The notes under the pieces were generated by a model. The model did not search any database and was not told where the DNA came from. It saw nothing but the letters and a program-made list of their open reading frames with translations. From contig JANDJZ010000568.1 of the NCBI GenBank assembly GCA_027943245.1, positions 1 to 30,296 on the forward strand: a DNA stretch of 30,296 bases. Reading direction: 5' to 3'. The DNA is from Acanthamoeba sp. SK_2022b (Eukaryota; Discosea; Longamoebia; Acanthamoebidae). How positions within the stretch are numbered: position 1 is the first letter of the stretch; each line of letters begins with the position of its first letter. Both the position numbers and the translations under genes were made by a program. Below are positions 16,668 through 26,322 of this stretch, piece after piece.

Positions 16668-16958
16668 TTAGTGCCCCATCGCGTCCTTCTTCATTTCGTC
16701 TTTCTTCATGCCGTCTTTGGCCATACCGTCTTTCGCCATGCCATCCTTTTTCATCGCGTCTTTGCCCATCTTGTCTTTCTTCATGCAGTCCTTGCCCATG
16801 CACGCTTTCTTCATGCCGTCTTTGGCCATGCCGTCGTGCGACATCTGGCTCATGCCGTCCTTTTTCATCGCGTCTTTGCTCATGCCATCGGCGGCGTTGG
16901 CACCGGCCACGCCCAGCATCAGCGCGCTGCACATCATCATTGCGAATAACTTTTTCAT
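16668..16958 (-). CDS. Methionine-rich pentapeptide MxKDx repeat periplasmic protein
   Basis: 96 residues. A signal peptide (MKKLFAMMMCSALMLGVAGA, cleavage after ANA) leads to a mature part of about 74 residues built almost wholly from pentapeptides of the form M-x-K-D-x (AMKKD, GMAKD and similar). I count 15 Met in the mature part and two Cys (mature residues 31 and 36), with a single His near the start and one at the end. This matches the known MXKDX repeat family, whose function is not established. The ATG at 16958 is chosen over the one at 16976 because AAAGGAAA precedes it and it starts the signal peptide directly. Expected to be soluble and disordered in the periplasm. It follows the molybdoenzyme gene by 59 bp. 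Confidence 0.85.
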   Translation of the reverse strand: MKKLFAMMMCSALMLGVAGANAADGMSKDAMKKDGMSQMSHDGMAKDGMKKACMGKDCMKKDKMGKDAMKKDGMAKDGMAKDGMKKDEMKKDAMGH

Positions 16959-17017
16959 GGTATTTCCTTTCGTCATGTCAAAGGCACCGGGGTGCCGGAG
17001 AATGGCCGGCGGCGGCC

Positions 17018-17797
17018 TCAGCTGCCGCCAAACCAGTTGTAACCCTGGTCTTCCCAGTAACCGCCTGGGAAGCGGTTGGTGACCTCGATCACCTGAATGT
17101 GTTTCGGGTTCTTGTAGCCCAGCTTGGTCGGCATGCGCAGCTTCATCGGGTAGCCGTACTTGCGCGGCAAGATCTGGCCGTCATAGGTCAGCGCAATAAT
17201 CGTCTGCGGGTGCAGCGCGGTGGCCATGTCGATGCTGGTGTAGTAATCGTCGGCGCATTTGAAGCTGACGTAGCGGGCGCTCAGATCCGCACCGATCGCC
17301 TTGAGAAAGGTCGCGAACGGCACGCCGCCCCACTTGCCGATGGCGCTCCAGCCCTCGACGCAAATATGGCGCGTCACCTGGCTAACCTGCGCCATCCGGT
17401 GCAGCTGCGGCAGGCTCCAGGCGCGTTTGTCCTGCACCAGTCCCGCCACCTCCAGCCGGTAATCGTCGCCGTTGATGTCCGGCGCGTCCTCCTCGGCGTA
17501 GAAAGCGTTGAACGGGAACGGCCGGGTGATCATCGATTCCGGGTAGACCGGCGCCAGGCGATCGCCATTGAACAGCCAGCCCTGTACCCGATCGTTGAAG
17601 CGCGAGATGCGGTTCAGCGCCTGTTCGACGTTGGCGTTATCGCTGAGATCGCAGCCGGTGAGCATGGCGATGCCGCCCAGCGTCAGGCCGTTGCGCAGAA
17701 AGCGGCGGCGCGAAGGCGCGCTCAACAGCCGCTGCGCTTCTTTGACGATCGCCTGCCCTTCAATGATCGTCATGATCTGTTTATCCTTTTCCATCAT
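17018..17797 (-). CDS. Tat-exported molybdopterin-dependent oxidoreductase (sulfite oxidase/MsrP-like), predicted lipoprotein
   Basis: 259 residues. A twin-arginine signal SRRRFLRNG (29-37) is followed by a hydrophobic stretch and LTGC (Cys49), suggesting a Tat-exported lipoprotein. The rest is a single sulfite-oxidase-type Moco domain: LEVAGLV, then HICVEGWS with Cys146 as the expected Mo ligand, GKWGGVPFATFL, and KYGYPMKLRMPTKLGYKNPKHI. It is shorter than MsrP (334) and differs in its C-terminus, so it is a relative rather than a clear MsrP. By family it would reduce an S- or N-oxide, or oxidise sulfite; the substrate is unknown. It starts 7 bp after the cytochrome gene, with AAGGAG over that gene's stop, so the two are probably partners. 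Confidence 0.85.
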   Translation of the reverse strand: MMEKDKQIMTIIEGQAIVKEAQRLLSAPSRRRFLRNGLTLGGIAMLTGCDLSDNANVEQALNRISRFNDRVQGWLFNGDRLAPVYPESMITRPFPFNAFYAEEDAPDINGDDYRLEVAGLVQDKRAWSLPQLHRMAQVSQVTRHICVEGWSAIGKWGGVPFATFLKAIGADLSARYVSFKCADDYYTSIDMATALHPQTIIALTYDGQILPRKYGYPMKLRMPTKLGYKNPKHIQVIEVTNRFPGGYWEDQGYNWFGGS

Positions 17798-17804
17798 TCA
17801 CTCC

Positions 17805-18416
17805 TTAGCGTCCGCGCAGCATGGCCAGCAGCGTCCGGGGCACCAGCGCCACCATCACCAGGTGAATCGCGACGAAGACCACCAGCGCCGACATGGCAAA
17901 AAAGTGGATATAGCGCGCCGCCTCATAACCGCCGAGCAGCGTGCGCAGCAGCGGAAACTGCACCGATTTCCACAGCACCAGCCCGGACAGCGCGCTCATC
18001 ACGCCGAGGATCATCACCGACAGATAGGCCACGCGTTGCACCATGTTGTAGTGGCGCAGGTCGGCGTGTTGCAGCCTGCCGCGCAGCGCGGCACCTATAT
18101 CGGCGAGAAACTGCCGTGGGTTGAGCGGCCAATACTTGCGTTTGAAACGCCCGCTGGCCAGGTTGATCAGCAGGTAGCACAGCCCGTTGACGCCGAACAG
18201 CCACATGCCGGCGAAATGCCACTGCAGCGCGCCGCCCAACCAGCCGCCGAGCGTCAGCTCATTGAGAAAGCTGAAGTTGAACAGCGGCGAGGCGTTGTAG
18301 ATGCGCCAGCCGCTGGTCACCATGATCAGCATCGCCAGCGCATTCAGCCAATGCGTCAACCGCAGCCACAGCGGATGCACAGTCTGTCGTTGTTCCGGGG
18401 TGAGAGTGAGGCTCAT
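17805..18416 (-). CDS. Membrane b-type cytochrome (cytochrome b561/FdhI-like)
   Basis: 203 residues with about four membrane helices. Candidate haem ligands are His22 (RLTHWLNA), His67 (QWHFAGMW), His171 (YIHFFAM) and His185 (AIHLVMV), a pattern of the cytochrome b561/hydrogenase-type b family. It probably moves electrons between quinol and the adjacent periplasmic molybdoenzyme, the role MsrQ plays for MsrP, although MsrQ belongs to a different family. It is the first gene of the leftward operon, 144 bp from the divergent response-regulator gene. The shared gap suggests local control by that two-component system. Confidence 0.85.
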   Translation of the reverse strand: MSLTLTPEQRQTVHPLWLRLTHWLNALAMLIMVTSGWRIYNASPLFNFSFLNELTLGGWLGGALQWHFAGMWLFGVNGLCYLLINLASGRFKRKYWPLNPRQFLADIGAALRGRLQHADLRHYNMVQRVAYLSVMILGVMSALSGLVLWKSVQFPLLRTLLGGYEAARYIHFFAMSALVVFVAIHLVMVALVPRTLLAMLRGR

Positions 18417-18560
18417 GCGAACTCCTGGCGACCAATGAGGCGATGAGCCGAGTATTCCCCGGATTTGTTCCCCAAGATCTCACGCAAAGTTAAATAAAAT
18501 GTGATAACTCCGCCGGTGGGGGTTGTGTAGACTTCAGAGAGAAACGGGCAATCAGCGGTA
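18417..18560. promoter_or_regulatory. Divergent promoter region between the cytochrome operon and the two-component genes
   Basis: 144 bp, AT-rich around 18484-18506. It must carry the promoters in both directions. I cannot pick a convincing -35/-10 pair or operator by eye. Confidence 0.4.
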
Positions 18561-19280
18561 ATGAGAATGGACAAGCCAAAACGAATTTTGATCGTCGAGG
18601 ACGACGGCGACATCGCCGAACTGCTGCAGCTGCATCTGCGCGACGAGGGTTACGCCATCAGCCACGCCGCCGACGGCAACCGGGGCATGGCGATGCTGGA
18701 ACAGGGCGGCTGGGACGCCCTCATCCTCGATCTGATGCTGCCGGGCGTGGACGGATTGGAGATTTGCCGCCGGGCGCGCACCATGACGCGCTACACGCCG
18801 ATCATCATCACCAGCGCGCGCTCCAGCGAGGTGCACCGCGTGCTGGGGCTGGAGCTGGGCGCCGACGACTATCTGGCCAAGCCCTTCTCCATGCTGGAGC
18901 TGGTGGCGCGGGTCAAGGCGCTGTTTCGCCGCCAGGAAGCGATGAGCCGCAACCTGCGCATGGACGCCGGCGTGCTCAGCTTCAACGATCTGACCATCGA
19001 CCCCATCGCCCGCGAAGTGCACCTGCACCAGCAGCCGGTCGAGCTGACGCCGCGCGAGTTCGACCTGCTGTACTTTTTCGCCCGCCACCCGGGCCAGGTG
19101 TTCTCGCGCCTGAGCCTGTTGAATCAGGTTTGGGGCTATCAGCACGAGGGGTATGAGCACACCGTCAACACCCATATCAACCGGCTGCGCATCAAGATCG
19201 AGCGCAACCCGGCGGAACCCGAGCGCATCCTCACGGTGTGGGGCATGGGCTATAAATTCGCGGCCGCGCCGCAAGAGTGA
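18561..19280 (+). CDS. OmpR-family response regulator
   Basis: 239 residues. The receiver (about 7-120) has the acidic pocket VEDDGD (Glu13, Asp14, Asp15), phosphoacceptor Asp57 in ILDLMLPG, Thr84 and Lys107 in YLAKPF. The C-terminal winged helix (about 140-235) has VELTPREFDLLYFFARHPGQ, HTVNTHINRLRIKIE and the final VWGMGYKF wing. All phosphorylation residues are present. Two in-frame ATGs (18561 and 18567) are possible and neither has a strong ribosome site. The sensor kinase gene follows 3 bp later. Given the divergent layout, its likely target is the cytochrome/molybdoenzyme/MxKDx operon (inference). Confidence 0.92.
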   Translation: MRMDKPKRILIVEDDGDIAELLQLHLRDEGYAISHAADGNRGMAMLEQGGWDALILDLMLPGVDGLEICRRARTMTRYTPIIITSARSSEVHRVLGLELGADDYLAKPFSMLELVARVKALFRRQEAMSRNLRMDAGVLSFNDLTIDPIAREVHLHQQPVELTPREFDLLYFFARHPGQVFSRLSLLNQVWGYQHEGYEHTVNTHINRLRIKIERNPAEPERILTVWGMGYKFAAAPQE

Positions 19281-19283
19281 GCC

Positions 19284-20750
19284 ATGAAAAACCTTACGTT
19301 AGCGCAACGCCTCACGCTGATCTTCGCGCTGCTGATCGTCATCGGCTGCGCCTTTTCCGGCTGGATGCAGGTGCGCAGCAGCACCCAGTACAGCCAGGCG
19401 GTGATCCAGCGCCTGTCCGGCAACCTGGCGCAGCATATCGCCGACAGCAACCCGCTGCTGGGGGTGAACGGGCCGGATCCGCAGGCGGTGCATACCCTGT
19501 TCGATCAGCTGATGGCGGTGAATCCCAGCGTTGAGGTTTACCTGCTCGACAAACAGGGCGCGATTATCGGCAACGCCGCGCCGGCCGGGCATCTGAAGCG
19601 GCAGCGGGTCGCGTTGCCGCCGCTGCAGGCGCTGCTCGGTGGCGCGCCGATGCCGGTGTATGGCGACGATCCGCGCAGCGTGGACGGGCGTAAGGTGTTC
19701 AGCGTCGCGCCGCTTAAGGTCGATGGCCGGATCGAAGGCTATCTGTACGTGGTGCTGCTCGGCGAAGAGTACACGGCGCTGGCCAGCAACGCCCAGTTCA
19801 ACTCGGCGGTCAGGATGGCGCTGTGGACCTCCGGGCTGATGGTGCTGTTCAGCCTGCTGGCCGGCGGCTTCGCGTTTTATTGGGTAACGCGCCCTATCCG
19901 TCGCCTGACCCGGCAGGTCAGCGCGCTGGACAGCGGCGGCATCGAGGCGGTGCAGGCCTACGCGGCGCTGCCGGCGGTACGGGCCGGGCGCGACGAAGTC
20001 AGCCAGCTGCAGCAGGCCTTCCACCGCATGGCGCAGCGCCTTGCCGAACAGTGGCAAACGCTGGCGCAGCAGGATCGGCTGCGGCGTGAGTTCATCGCCA
20101 ACGTCTCGCACGATCTGCGCACCCCGCTCACCTCGCTGCACGGCTATCTGGAGACGCTGTCGGTCAAGGCCGCCACCCTGAGCGAAGCCGATCGGCGGCG
20201 CTATCTGGAGATCGCGCTGGCGCAGAGCCGCAAAGTGGGCAAACTGGCGCAGGAGCTGTTCGAGCTGGCGCGGCTGGAGTACGGCGTAGTGAAACCGCAG
20301 AAAGAGCCTTTTTCCCTCAGCGAGCTGTTGCAGGACGTGTTCCAAAAGTTCGAGCTGGCGGCGGAGGCGCGCAACCAGCGGCTGCATGCCGACATTCCCC
20401 CCGGCATTCCGCCGGTGTTCGCCGATCTCAGCATGATTGAGCGGGTGCTGACCAACCTGTTGGACAACGCCATTCGCCATACGCCGCCCGGCGGCGACAT
20501 CGGCGTGCGGCTGTGGCGGCAGGACGATCGGGTGATGGTGCAGGTCAGCGACAGCGGCCCCGGCATTCCGCAGACGCTGCGCGCCGATCTGTTCGTGCGC
20601 CCGTCTGTCCTGAGCGGCGCCCGGCGCCCTTCCGGCGGACTGGGCCTGATGATCGTGCGGCGCATTCTGCAGCTGCACGACAGCGATATTCAGCTGATCG
20701 AACAAGCGCAAAGCGGCGCCTGCTTCCGCTTTGCCATTCCGCCGCGTTAA
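19284..20750 (+). CDS. Sensor histidine kinase, partner of the adjacent response regulator
   Basis: 488 residues. Two membrane helices (about 9-29 and 179-200) flank a periplasmic sensor domain of about 150 residues (YLLDKQGAIIG resembles a dCache/PAS-like strand). HAMP follows (RPIRRLTRQVSAL). The phospho-acceptor domain has H276 in NVSHDLRTPL, and the ATPase has the N box NLLDNAIRHTPPGG, G1 DSGPGIP and G2 GGLGLMIV. The region between G1 and G2 (LFVRPSVLSG) lacks the usual FERFYR motif. The signal sensed is unknown. Its TAA shares bases with the stop of convergent ecpE. Confidence 0.92.
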   Translation: MKNLTLAQRLTLIFALLIVIGCAFSGWMQVRSSTQYSQAVIQRLSGNLAQHIADSNPLLGVNGPDPQAVHTLFDQLMAVNPSVEVYLLDKQGAIIGNAAPAGHLKRQRVALPPLQALLGGAPMPVYGDDPRSVDGRKVFSVAPLKVDGRIEGYLYVVLLGEEYTALASNAQFNSAVRMALWTSGLMVLFSLLAGGFAFYWVTRPIRRLTRQVSALDSGGIEAVQAYAALPAVRAGRDEVSQLQQAFHRMAQRLAEQWQTLAQQDRLRREFIANVSHDLRTPLTSLHGYLETLSVKAATLSEADRRRYLEIALAQSRKVGKLAQELFELARLEYGVVKPQKEPFSLSELLQDVFQKFELAAEARNQRLHADIPPGIPPVFADLSMIERVLTNLLDNAIRHTPPGGDIGVRLWRQDDRVMVQVSDSGPGIPQTLRADLFVRPSVLSGARRPSGGLGLMIVRRILQLHDSDIQLIEQAQSGACFRFAIPPR

Positions 20751-21415
20751 TCGAGGCAGCTGCGATCGACGCTGATAAATTTGTCGTTATAGATAATGAA
20801 TTTCTGCCCCTTCAGCCGAATACCGGCATGGGTCAGCGTATCGCCGGGGCGCAGGTATTCGGTGACGCCCTCTTCATCCGTGCTGTTGCAGCCCGGCTTG
20901 AGCAGGAACTTGAAGTAGGTGTTGCCGGTGTTGGTGAGCGTACCGCGCTGGGTATCGAGCCGATAGGCAAAGTTTACCTGACGCGGACGCACCACCAGAA
21001 TGGTGTCCATCACCACGATCGGCTCCAGGTTGACGCCGGCGCCCCGACGCGGCCCCGGCTCGAACAGTCGGGTCGGCACTTCGCGAAATGACACCCGGTA
21101 ATAACGCTCGCGATTATCCTGCGGCCCGCGGTAGAAAAACTTATAGTACTCCGCCTGTCCGGCCTGCAGCGTCAGCTGGCGCGGCGCGAACAGCAGCTCG
21201 CCGTCCGCCGGCCGGCTGCGCACCTCGCGCTCTCCCGGCCGATCGATGGCGCGAATGCTCACCTGATACAGGCGCGCACTGCGGTTGTTATTCAACACCC
21301 GCTTGGCGGTGAATGAGCGATCCTGATCCATGGCAAACGTCAGGGTACCGACATTGATCGCGGCGGTGGTAAAGGGGAAGGACAAACACAGCAACCCTAT
21401 CAGCACAAGTTTCAC
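20747..21415 (-). CDS. ecpE: E. coli common pilus-type chaperone EcpE
   Basis: 222 residues (E. coli EcpE is about 236). A signal peptide (LVLIGLLCLSFPFTTA) precedes an immunoglobulin-like chaperone. Motifs shared with EcpB in this operon include a YYKFFYRGPQDNRERYYRV stretch and ILVVRPRQVNFAYRL followed by NTGNTYFKF, as in alpha-family fimbrial chaperones. It is the last gene of the operon, starting 9 bp after ecpD. It would assist EcpD or EcpA delivery to the usher. The stop codon overlaps that of the convergent sensor kinase, and no terminator hairpin is seen there. Confidence 0.92.
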   Translation of the reverse strand: MKLVLIGLLCLSFPFTTAAINVGTLTFAMDQDRSFTAKRVLNNNRSARLYQVSIRAIDRPGEREVRSRPADGELLFAPRQLTLQAGQAEYYKFFYRGPQDNRERYYRVSFREVPTRLFEPGPRRGAGVNLEPIVVMDTILVVRPRQVNFAYRLDTQRGTLTNTGNTYFKFLLKPGCNSTDEEGVTEYLRPGDTLTHAGIRLKGQKFIIYNDKFISVDRSCLD

Positions 21416-21424
21416 GCCCTGCCC

Positions 21425-23059
21425 TCAATTGATGTTGCGCCAGGTGGCTTCGACATGAATTTCACCGGCGGCGCTGACGTCGCCATACCAACCGTTGCCG
21501 TCGACGGTTCTCAGCGAGATCGGATTGTTCATCGGAATGCTAAAGGTCACGCGGGTCTTGTTCAGCACCCCCACTTCACCGGAGATATCATTCCACGGCG
21601 TGCTGCTCCAGAGCGCATTGGTCATGTCGTGCCACTGGCCATCGCAGCCGGCGGCGAAGCTCTGCTGACCGTTGGTGCTGGTGGTGATGCCGAGGGTGGC
21701 GGGGAACGGCACCTGGGTAGTGTTATCCGCAGAAGAAAAGAGGCAATAGTTCACCCCGTTGATCGCCTGAGTCGGCCCGGTCGCCATCACCCTCACCTGA
21801 TCGGCGGCGGTTTTGCCGCTGGTGGTCACGAAGTAGCCGAACTCCAGCGCCGGCTCCGCCGGACCGACATAGCCTTCACGGTGTGGGTTGTTGTCGTAAT
21901 CATCGGAAATAATGCTGATGCTGAAATCGCGCGGCTTGATAATCAGCTGGTTTGAAGTGGAAAACTCATACCATCCCGACTCCGGCGAGGTGGTGTTCTG
22001 AAAACGGAAATTGATCAGATCGCGGGTGCCGCTGTCGGAAATCCCCAGCGCGACCATCTGTTTGAAGAAGTTACTGGAGAAGAACACATAGACGGCGTTG
22101 CTGCTCTTCAGCTCGTTAAACGTATAGTAGCTGCCGGTGCCCGACGTGTTTTTCCAGGTGTTGCCGTTCAGACTGAACTGCAGATCGGCGGCGTTCACCG
22201 CTGAGGACAGCGCCGCATGGTTAATCGCCGGGAAAATATGAATCGAGGTATTGCTCACGCTGCCGTCGGTCTGCAAATCGTAGCTGACCATCTTGCACAT
22301 GATGCCAGAGCGGGCGCCAATGGTCTGGTTCTTGCAATCGGCGTTGCCCTCGCCGATGATCGGCACCCCATCGCTGTTGACGAACACCTCCGATACGGCG
22401 TTGGTATTGATAAAGCGCAGGTGGGCCGCCTTGCTGTGCGTGACGGTGCGCTTGTACCAGCTGCCGCTGGCCTGATCCCGACAGCGGCCGCCGGCCGTGG
22501 CGTCGTAAGCCACCGACGTTTGGCAGCCGTTGATCTGCATGCTGAAAGCTTCGCCCGCCGCCATCTGCTTCAGATACTGATAGAAGCTCGGCGACATCAT
22601 GCCGTGCATCCATTTTGCGCCGCCGGGCGTAACCACGGCGCCGTAAAATCCCTTTTCGTCGGTGGTCTGCGGCAGAATCAAGCTGGTATCCATATTGCAA
22701 CCGGCATACCAGTTGATGCAGCGCAAGCCGAGGAACGGATTCTTTATTGGCGCATTTTCCAGCCACATGTCATAGCGCCAGTTGGCATTCAGCCCCGTGT
22801 TGTAACCATTATCCACGTACCCCAGGCTCTGCTGATAGACAGTGCCGGAACCGCCGTATTTCAGCCCGGTCCACTTATTGGCGCCGGTCATGCGCGGATC
22901 CAGCCCGCCGGCCGGCGTGACGAAAAAGTTGTCGTCGGCGTTGTTCTCCACGAAGACAAATTTCATGACCGCCGCATCCGGCCAGTTGGTCTGGCTGACC
23001 GCCGCCTGCAGCGCGGGGGCGACCAGCGCCAACAACAACAGCGCAACGTTAGCTCTCAT
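21425..23059 (-). CDS. ecpD: E. coli common pilus tip adhesin EcpD
   Basis: 544 residues (547 in E. coli). After a signal peptide ([19 protein letters not shown]), the protein follows EcpD throughout: [20 protein letters not shown], then [60 protein letters not shown] and a C-terminus [13 protein letters not shown]. EcpD is the large polymerising tip subunit that binds host cells. An open frame extends 11 codons upstream, but the ATG at 23059 has GGGGAG 7 nt before it and starts the signal peptide. It overlaps the ecpC end by 11 bp. Confidence 0.95.
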   Translation of the reverse strand: MRANVALLLLALVAPALQAAVSQTNWPDAAVMKFVFVENNADDNFFVTPAGGLDPRMTGANKWTGLKYGGSGTVYQQSLGYVDNGYNTGLNANWRYDMWLENAPIKNPFLGLRCINWYAGCNMDTSLILPQTTDEKGFYGAVVTPGGAKWMHGMMSPSFYQYLKQMAAGEAFSMQINGCQTSVAYDATAGGRCRDQASGSWYKRTVTHSKAAHLRFINTNAVSEVFVNSDGVPIIGEGNADCKNQTIGARSGIMCKMVSYDLQTDGSVSNTSIHIFPAINHAALSSAVNAADLQFSLNGNTWKNTSGTGSYYTFNELKSSNAVYVFFSSNFFKQMVALGISDSGTRDLINFRFQNTTSPESGWYEFSTSNQLIIKPRDFSISIISDDYDNNPHREGYVGPAEPALEFGYFVTTSGKTAADQVRVMATGPTQAINGVNYCLFSSADNTTQVPFPATLGITTSTNGQQSFAAGCDGQWHDMTNALWSSTPWNDISGEVGVLNKTRVTFSIPMNNPISLRTVDGNGWYGDVSAAGEIHVEATWRNIN

Positions 23060-25568
23060 GGTCAGACTCCCCGGATGACATATTGCCTGCATAGGTTTTC
23101 AGCCCGGTGCAGATCACGTCGCCGACCCACACGGCGCCTTGCGCCTTGCTGAGATCCAAATCCACTTCGCATGTCTGATTGCCGCCGTGGGTAAAATCGA
23201 TAACCGGGAATTTCTTGTCGACGTCCATGATAAATTCGCCTTTCTCATCGGTGCGGGTGCGGCCGATATGGTTCTTGATATAGGCGTTGGCCAGCAGCGT
23301 GCCGTCCTCCGCTTTGATGCGGCCAAACACCGTCACCATCTGTTTTATCTCCGGCGAGATCACCGCCACGTTGCCCGGATACAGGGTGAGCTTGCTCTTG
23401 CGCCTGGTGACGATGTCGAAGCTCTCCGCCGAGTTTTTGTTGTTCATCAGCTCAACGTCGTACTGACCGTAAGGCGACAAAGGCAGGTAATTCTTATTGC
23501 CGCTCAGCTTCACCATCCGGCCGTCAACCCGTGCGGTCAGCAGGCCGTCGTTTTCAATGCCGGTATTGAAGATAATCCCGGCGTTGCCTTCGTTGCGGCC
23601 GCTGATGGCAATATCACGCCCTTGCCAACCCATGCTGCCGCTCGCGGTCAGGCTGCTGTTAACGTAGCCGTCGGCGGAGCTGCTGACGTTGAGCGTGCCG
23701 GCCGAATACTTGGTGTCGAAGCGCGCATAGCCACCACCGTTGAAGCGATTGTCGCCGCGGGTATCACCGGAAATCGCCCGCGACAGGTTGGCGCCCAGGG
23801 TGCGGATCGGCCCGTCCTTGATGTCCTTGCGCGCCGCCAGGTTGGCGGTGGTGTAACCGTTTTGATTGGAAACGCCGGCGCTGAGCCAGTTGCCCATCGG
23901 CAGTGAAAAATCGAGCGCGATGTACTTGCCGGTATTGGCGTTGCTGCTGCCGTTGTTGTAGCGTTGCACGCCCGCCCGGACGCCCAGCGTGCCGAAGCGG
24001 CCGGTAAAGATGTTCTGGTAATAGTCGGCGTTGTAATAGTGACTGTCGTTCTTCTTATCGTCGTTGTAGCTGGCGCTCAGGGTGCCCAGCGGAGACCACA
24101 GCGCCCCCAGATTAAGGCTGCCGCCAACGGCGCGGTTATAGGCGTCATTTTGCAACAGACGATCGCCAATCTGCGTTTTCTCCTGATTGATCCATACGCT
24201 GCTGAAGCCGCCGGGCAACGCGGCGCTGACGCTGTTGACCAGGCTCCAGGAGCGATCGGAGGCCGCCATGTTTTGCAGGTTGATCTGAATCGACTCGGTC
24301 ACCGGCAGGCTGACGCGGCTCTCGCCGACGGCGTTGCCGTCAAACGAATACCCCGACAGCGCCCAATTAAGCGTTTGCAGATTGCCGCTAGCCGAAGCGC
24401 CAAGCAAATAAGAGTCCTTTGCCGGGCGATGGCGTTCCCGTTCGCCGCGCCAGTCGTCCATGCGCAGCATCCCGCCCCAGAATTGCCAGGCCAGCGGCGC
24501 ATTGGCGCCGCGATTGGGGCTGAACAATTTATTCACTCGCTGCATGCGTTTATCGACCACTTTGCCGTTGACCACGACCTCCACCTCTACGTCATAGATA
24601 CCGTAGGGCAAACTGCCGGTGTCCACTTCATGGTTGCCCATCGTGAAGTTTTGTACGCTGAGCAGCCGCCCGTCGCGCGACAGATGCACCTCGCCGGCCG
24701 AGGGGAAAAAAACCACGATCGGCGTCAGCGATTGGGAATTATCGAATACCGTCGAGTTGGCGCGGTTGCCGTAGGACAGGCCATAAATCTTGCTCGAGTT
24801 GATGGTCGTGACCGGCCCCAGCGACTGCAGGTTCCAGCTGTCCAGCATGCCGGCGGCGAAACGGCGGCCGGCGAAATCACGCTCGTACATTGCTTTGTAC
24901 AGCGTGGCGTTTTCATCGCCGCTGCCGATACCGTAGATGGAACCGTTCAACTCCACGTGGTGTTCGCGCAACGCCGTGACGCTGTTGAGCGATAAATAAC
25001 TGGAGGTATTGCCTTCGCTGGCGCGGGCCCGGTTATCGTAGACCCCGAGGTTATAATCCAGCGTGCTGCTTACGGCATCCACGCTGGACGCGCCGATGTC
25101 GCTGGAGCGGGCGCGCAGCACCGTCCCCAACGCGGATTCCTTCACTACCAGCTGCAGGTTGAGCTGCCGGAAATCCAGCGTCAGCCAGGCGTCGTCCGCG
25201 ATCCGGATATGCTGCTGCCGATCGAATGGCGCATCCTGCAAAGCCTGCAGCTGGCCGGCAATCGCCGCCGTCAGCCGGGCGCCGTCGTCGTTATCCTCCA
25301 GCGTCACCCGACGAATCTTTAGCCTGTCCTGATCCAGGTAGAGAAAGGCATGGCCGATGCGGCTGTCGTCTTTGACGCCATCGCTCTTTTCATAATGCAA
25401 CAACAGCGGAATACTCATCCCCTCGCGCAACGCCAGGCTGAAAGTGTGCGGGATCAGCACGCCGTTAATCTGCGTCAAACCGGCCGCCATCGCCATACGG
25501 CCAGGCAACAGCATCGGGAGCGCCAGCGCACCGGCAGCCAAAAGCGTTCTCAACAGCACAGCGTTCAC
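23049..25568 (-). CDS. ecpC: E. coli common pilus usher EcpC
   Basis: 839 residues from a GTG start (841 in E. coli). The usher for the alpha-type fimbria. Family stretches include [79 protein letters not shown] and the C-terminal [20 protein letters not shown]. The frame is open to 25652, but AAGGAG lies 6 nt before GTG at 25568. That start begins at the signal peptide and leaves ecpB intact; the ATG at 25601 has no ribosome site. It begins 50 bp past the ecpB stop and overlaps ecpD. Confidence 0.95.
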   Translation of the reverse strand: MNAVLLRTLLAAGALALPMLLPGRMAMAAGLTQINGVLIPHTFSLALREGMSIPLLLHYEKSDGVKDDSRIGHAFLYLDQDRLKIRRVTLEDNDDGARLTAAIAGQLQALQDAPFDRQQHIRIADDAWLTLDFRQLNLQLVVKESALGTVLRARSSDIGASSVDAVSSTLDYNLGVYDNRARASEGNTSSYLSLNSVTALREHHVELNGSIYGIGSGDENATLYKAMYERDFAGRRFAAGMLDSWNLQSLGPVTTINSSKIYGLSYGNRANSTVFDNSQSLTPIVVFFPSAGEVHLSRDGRLLSVQNFTMGNHEVDTGSLPYGIYDVEVEVVVNGKVVDKRMQRVNKLFSPNRGANAPLAWQFWGGMLRMDDWRGERERHRPAKDSYLLGASASGNLQTLNWALSGYSFDGNAVGESRVSLPVTESIQINLQNMAASDRSWSLVNSVSAALPGGFSSVWINQEKTQIGDRLLQNDAYNRAVGGSLNLGALWSPLGTLSASYNDDKKNDSHYYNADYYQNIFTGRFGTLGVRAGVQRYNNGSSNANTGKYIALDFSLPMGNWLSAGVSNQNGYTTANLAARKDIKDGPIRTLGANLSRAISGDTRGDNRFNGGGYARFDTKYSAGTLNVSSSADGYVNSSLTASGSMGWQGRDIAISGRNEGNAGIIFNTGIENDGLLTARVDGRMVKLSGNKNYLPLSPYGQYDVELMNNKNSAESFDIVTRRKSKLTLYPGNVAVISPEIKQMVTVFGRIKAEDGTLLANAYIKNHIGRTRTDEKGEFIMDVDKKFPVIDFTHGGNQTCEVDLDLSKAQGAVWVGDVICTGLKTYAGNMSSGESDHES

Positions 25569-25618
25569 ATGCCACTCCTTGCGTGATTGTTTTGCATCCA
25601 TCGTGGATAACGCGCGCA

Positions 25619-26287
25619 TTACTTCACCGGGATAAACTGTTCGCCGTGCCACAGCGCGACGCGTCCTTTTTTATCGTTGACGTCAACCTTGCTGAAGGCG
25701 CGATCCTTCCCCGGCATCACAAAATAGTTTTCCTTGCAGTCGCTGCCGTCTTGCTTGTTCCTGCAATTGCCGTAGGCCACCACTTTGAACGTGGCGTTGC
25801 CGGTGTTTTTGATCCGTCCGTTGGCGAACTGATAGGCGAAGCGATCCTGCCGAGGCGCCACCACCAAAATGGTGCCGATGCGCGCCGACGTGGTGGCCAC
25901 GGCATTACGCCGAGCCGAGTTTTGCCCCGCCTCGCTCAGCGCCTGATCGAACCAAACGATGCGGTAGTAACGCTCTTGGGCATCATTCGGCCCCTTGTAG
26001 TAAAAGCGGATCACATCGCTGGCGTTGGCCGGCAAGATCAGGCTGGCGGGCGACAGCAGCATTTCATCCCGACTGCTCATCGGGATCACCGTGCCGGAGG
26101 CCAGGGGACTGGAAATGCGTTCAATCTTGATGGTCACCAGCCGGCCGCTGTCGGTGGTGTTTTTGATTTCCTTGCTCAGGCGCGCGCTGTCGCCAGGCAT
26201 GAAGGCGCTGATCTCACCCACATCGAGCGCCAAAGCCGGCCGCAGCAGCATTAACATCAGGGTGACGGCGAGAGAAAAGCGTGTCAT
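25619..26287 (-). CDS. ecpB: E. coli common pilus chaperone EcpB
   Basis: 222 residues, the same length as E. coli EcpB. Signal peptide ([20 protein letters not shown]), then the chaperone domains with [20 protein letters not shown] and [20 protein letters not shown] followed by [11 protein letters not shown] Cys pair ([11 protein letters not shown]) lies in the second domain. It would stabilise EcpA subunits in the periplasm. It is second in the operon, 77 bp after ecpA; that gap holds a GC-rich hairpin. Confidence 0.95.
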   Translation of the reverse strand: MTRFSLAVTLMLMLLRPALALDVGEISAFMPGDSARLSKEIKNTTDSGRLVTIKIERISSPLASGTVIPMSSRDEMLLSPASLILPANASDVIRFYYKGPNDAQERYYRIVWFDQALSEAGQNSARRNAVATTSARIGTILVVAPRQDRFAYQFANGRIKNTGNATFKVVAYGNCRNKQDGSDCKENYFVMPGKDRAFSKVDVNDKKGRVALWHGEQFIPVK

Positions 26288-26322
26288 TGCGGTATTCCAC
26301 TGGCGTTGATGAGCGATAAATA

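Noticed and set aside
16668..16958. The MxKDx repeat as a CRISPR-like or tandem DNA repeat
   Set aside because: The periodicity is 15 bp, in frame, and translates to a known pentapeptide repeat with a signal peptide and ribosome site. There are no spacers.
17018..17797. Calling this gene msrP
   Set aside because: Same Moco fold, but about 75 residues shorter, predicted lipoprotein, different C-terminus and paired with a cytochrome b561-like protein rather than MsrQ.
16658..18124. 488-codon plus-strand open frame across the MxKDx, molybdoenzyme and cytochrome genes
   Set aside because: It runs antisense to three well-supported genes and has low-complexity, non-protein-like composition.
19299..20711. 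470-codon minus-strand open frame opposite the sensor kinase
   Set aside because: Mirror frame of a kinase with all its motifs; no domain of its own.
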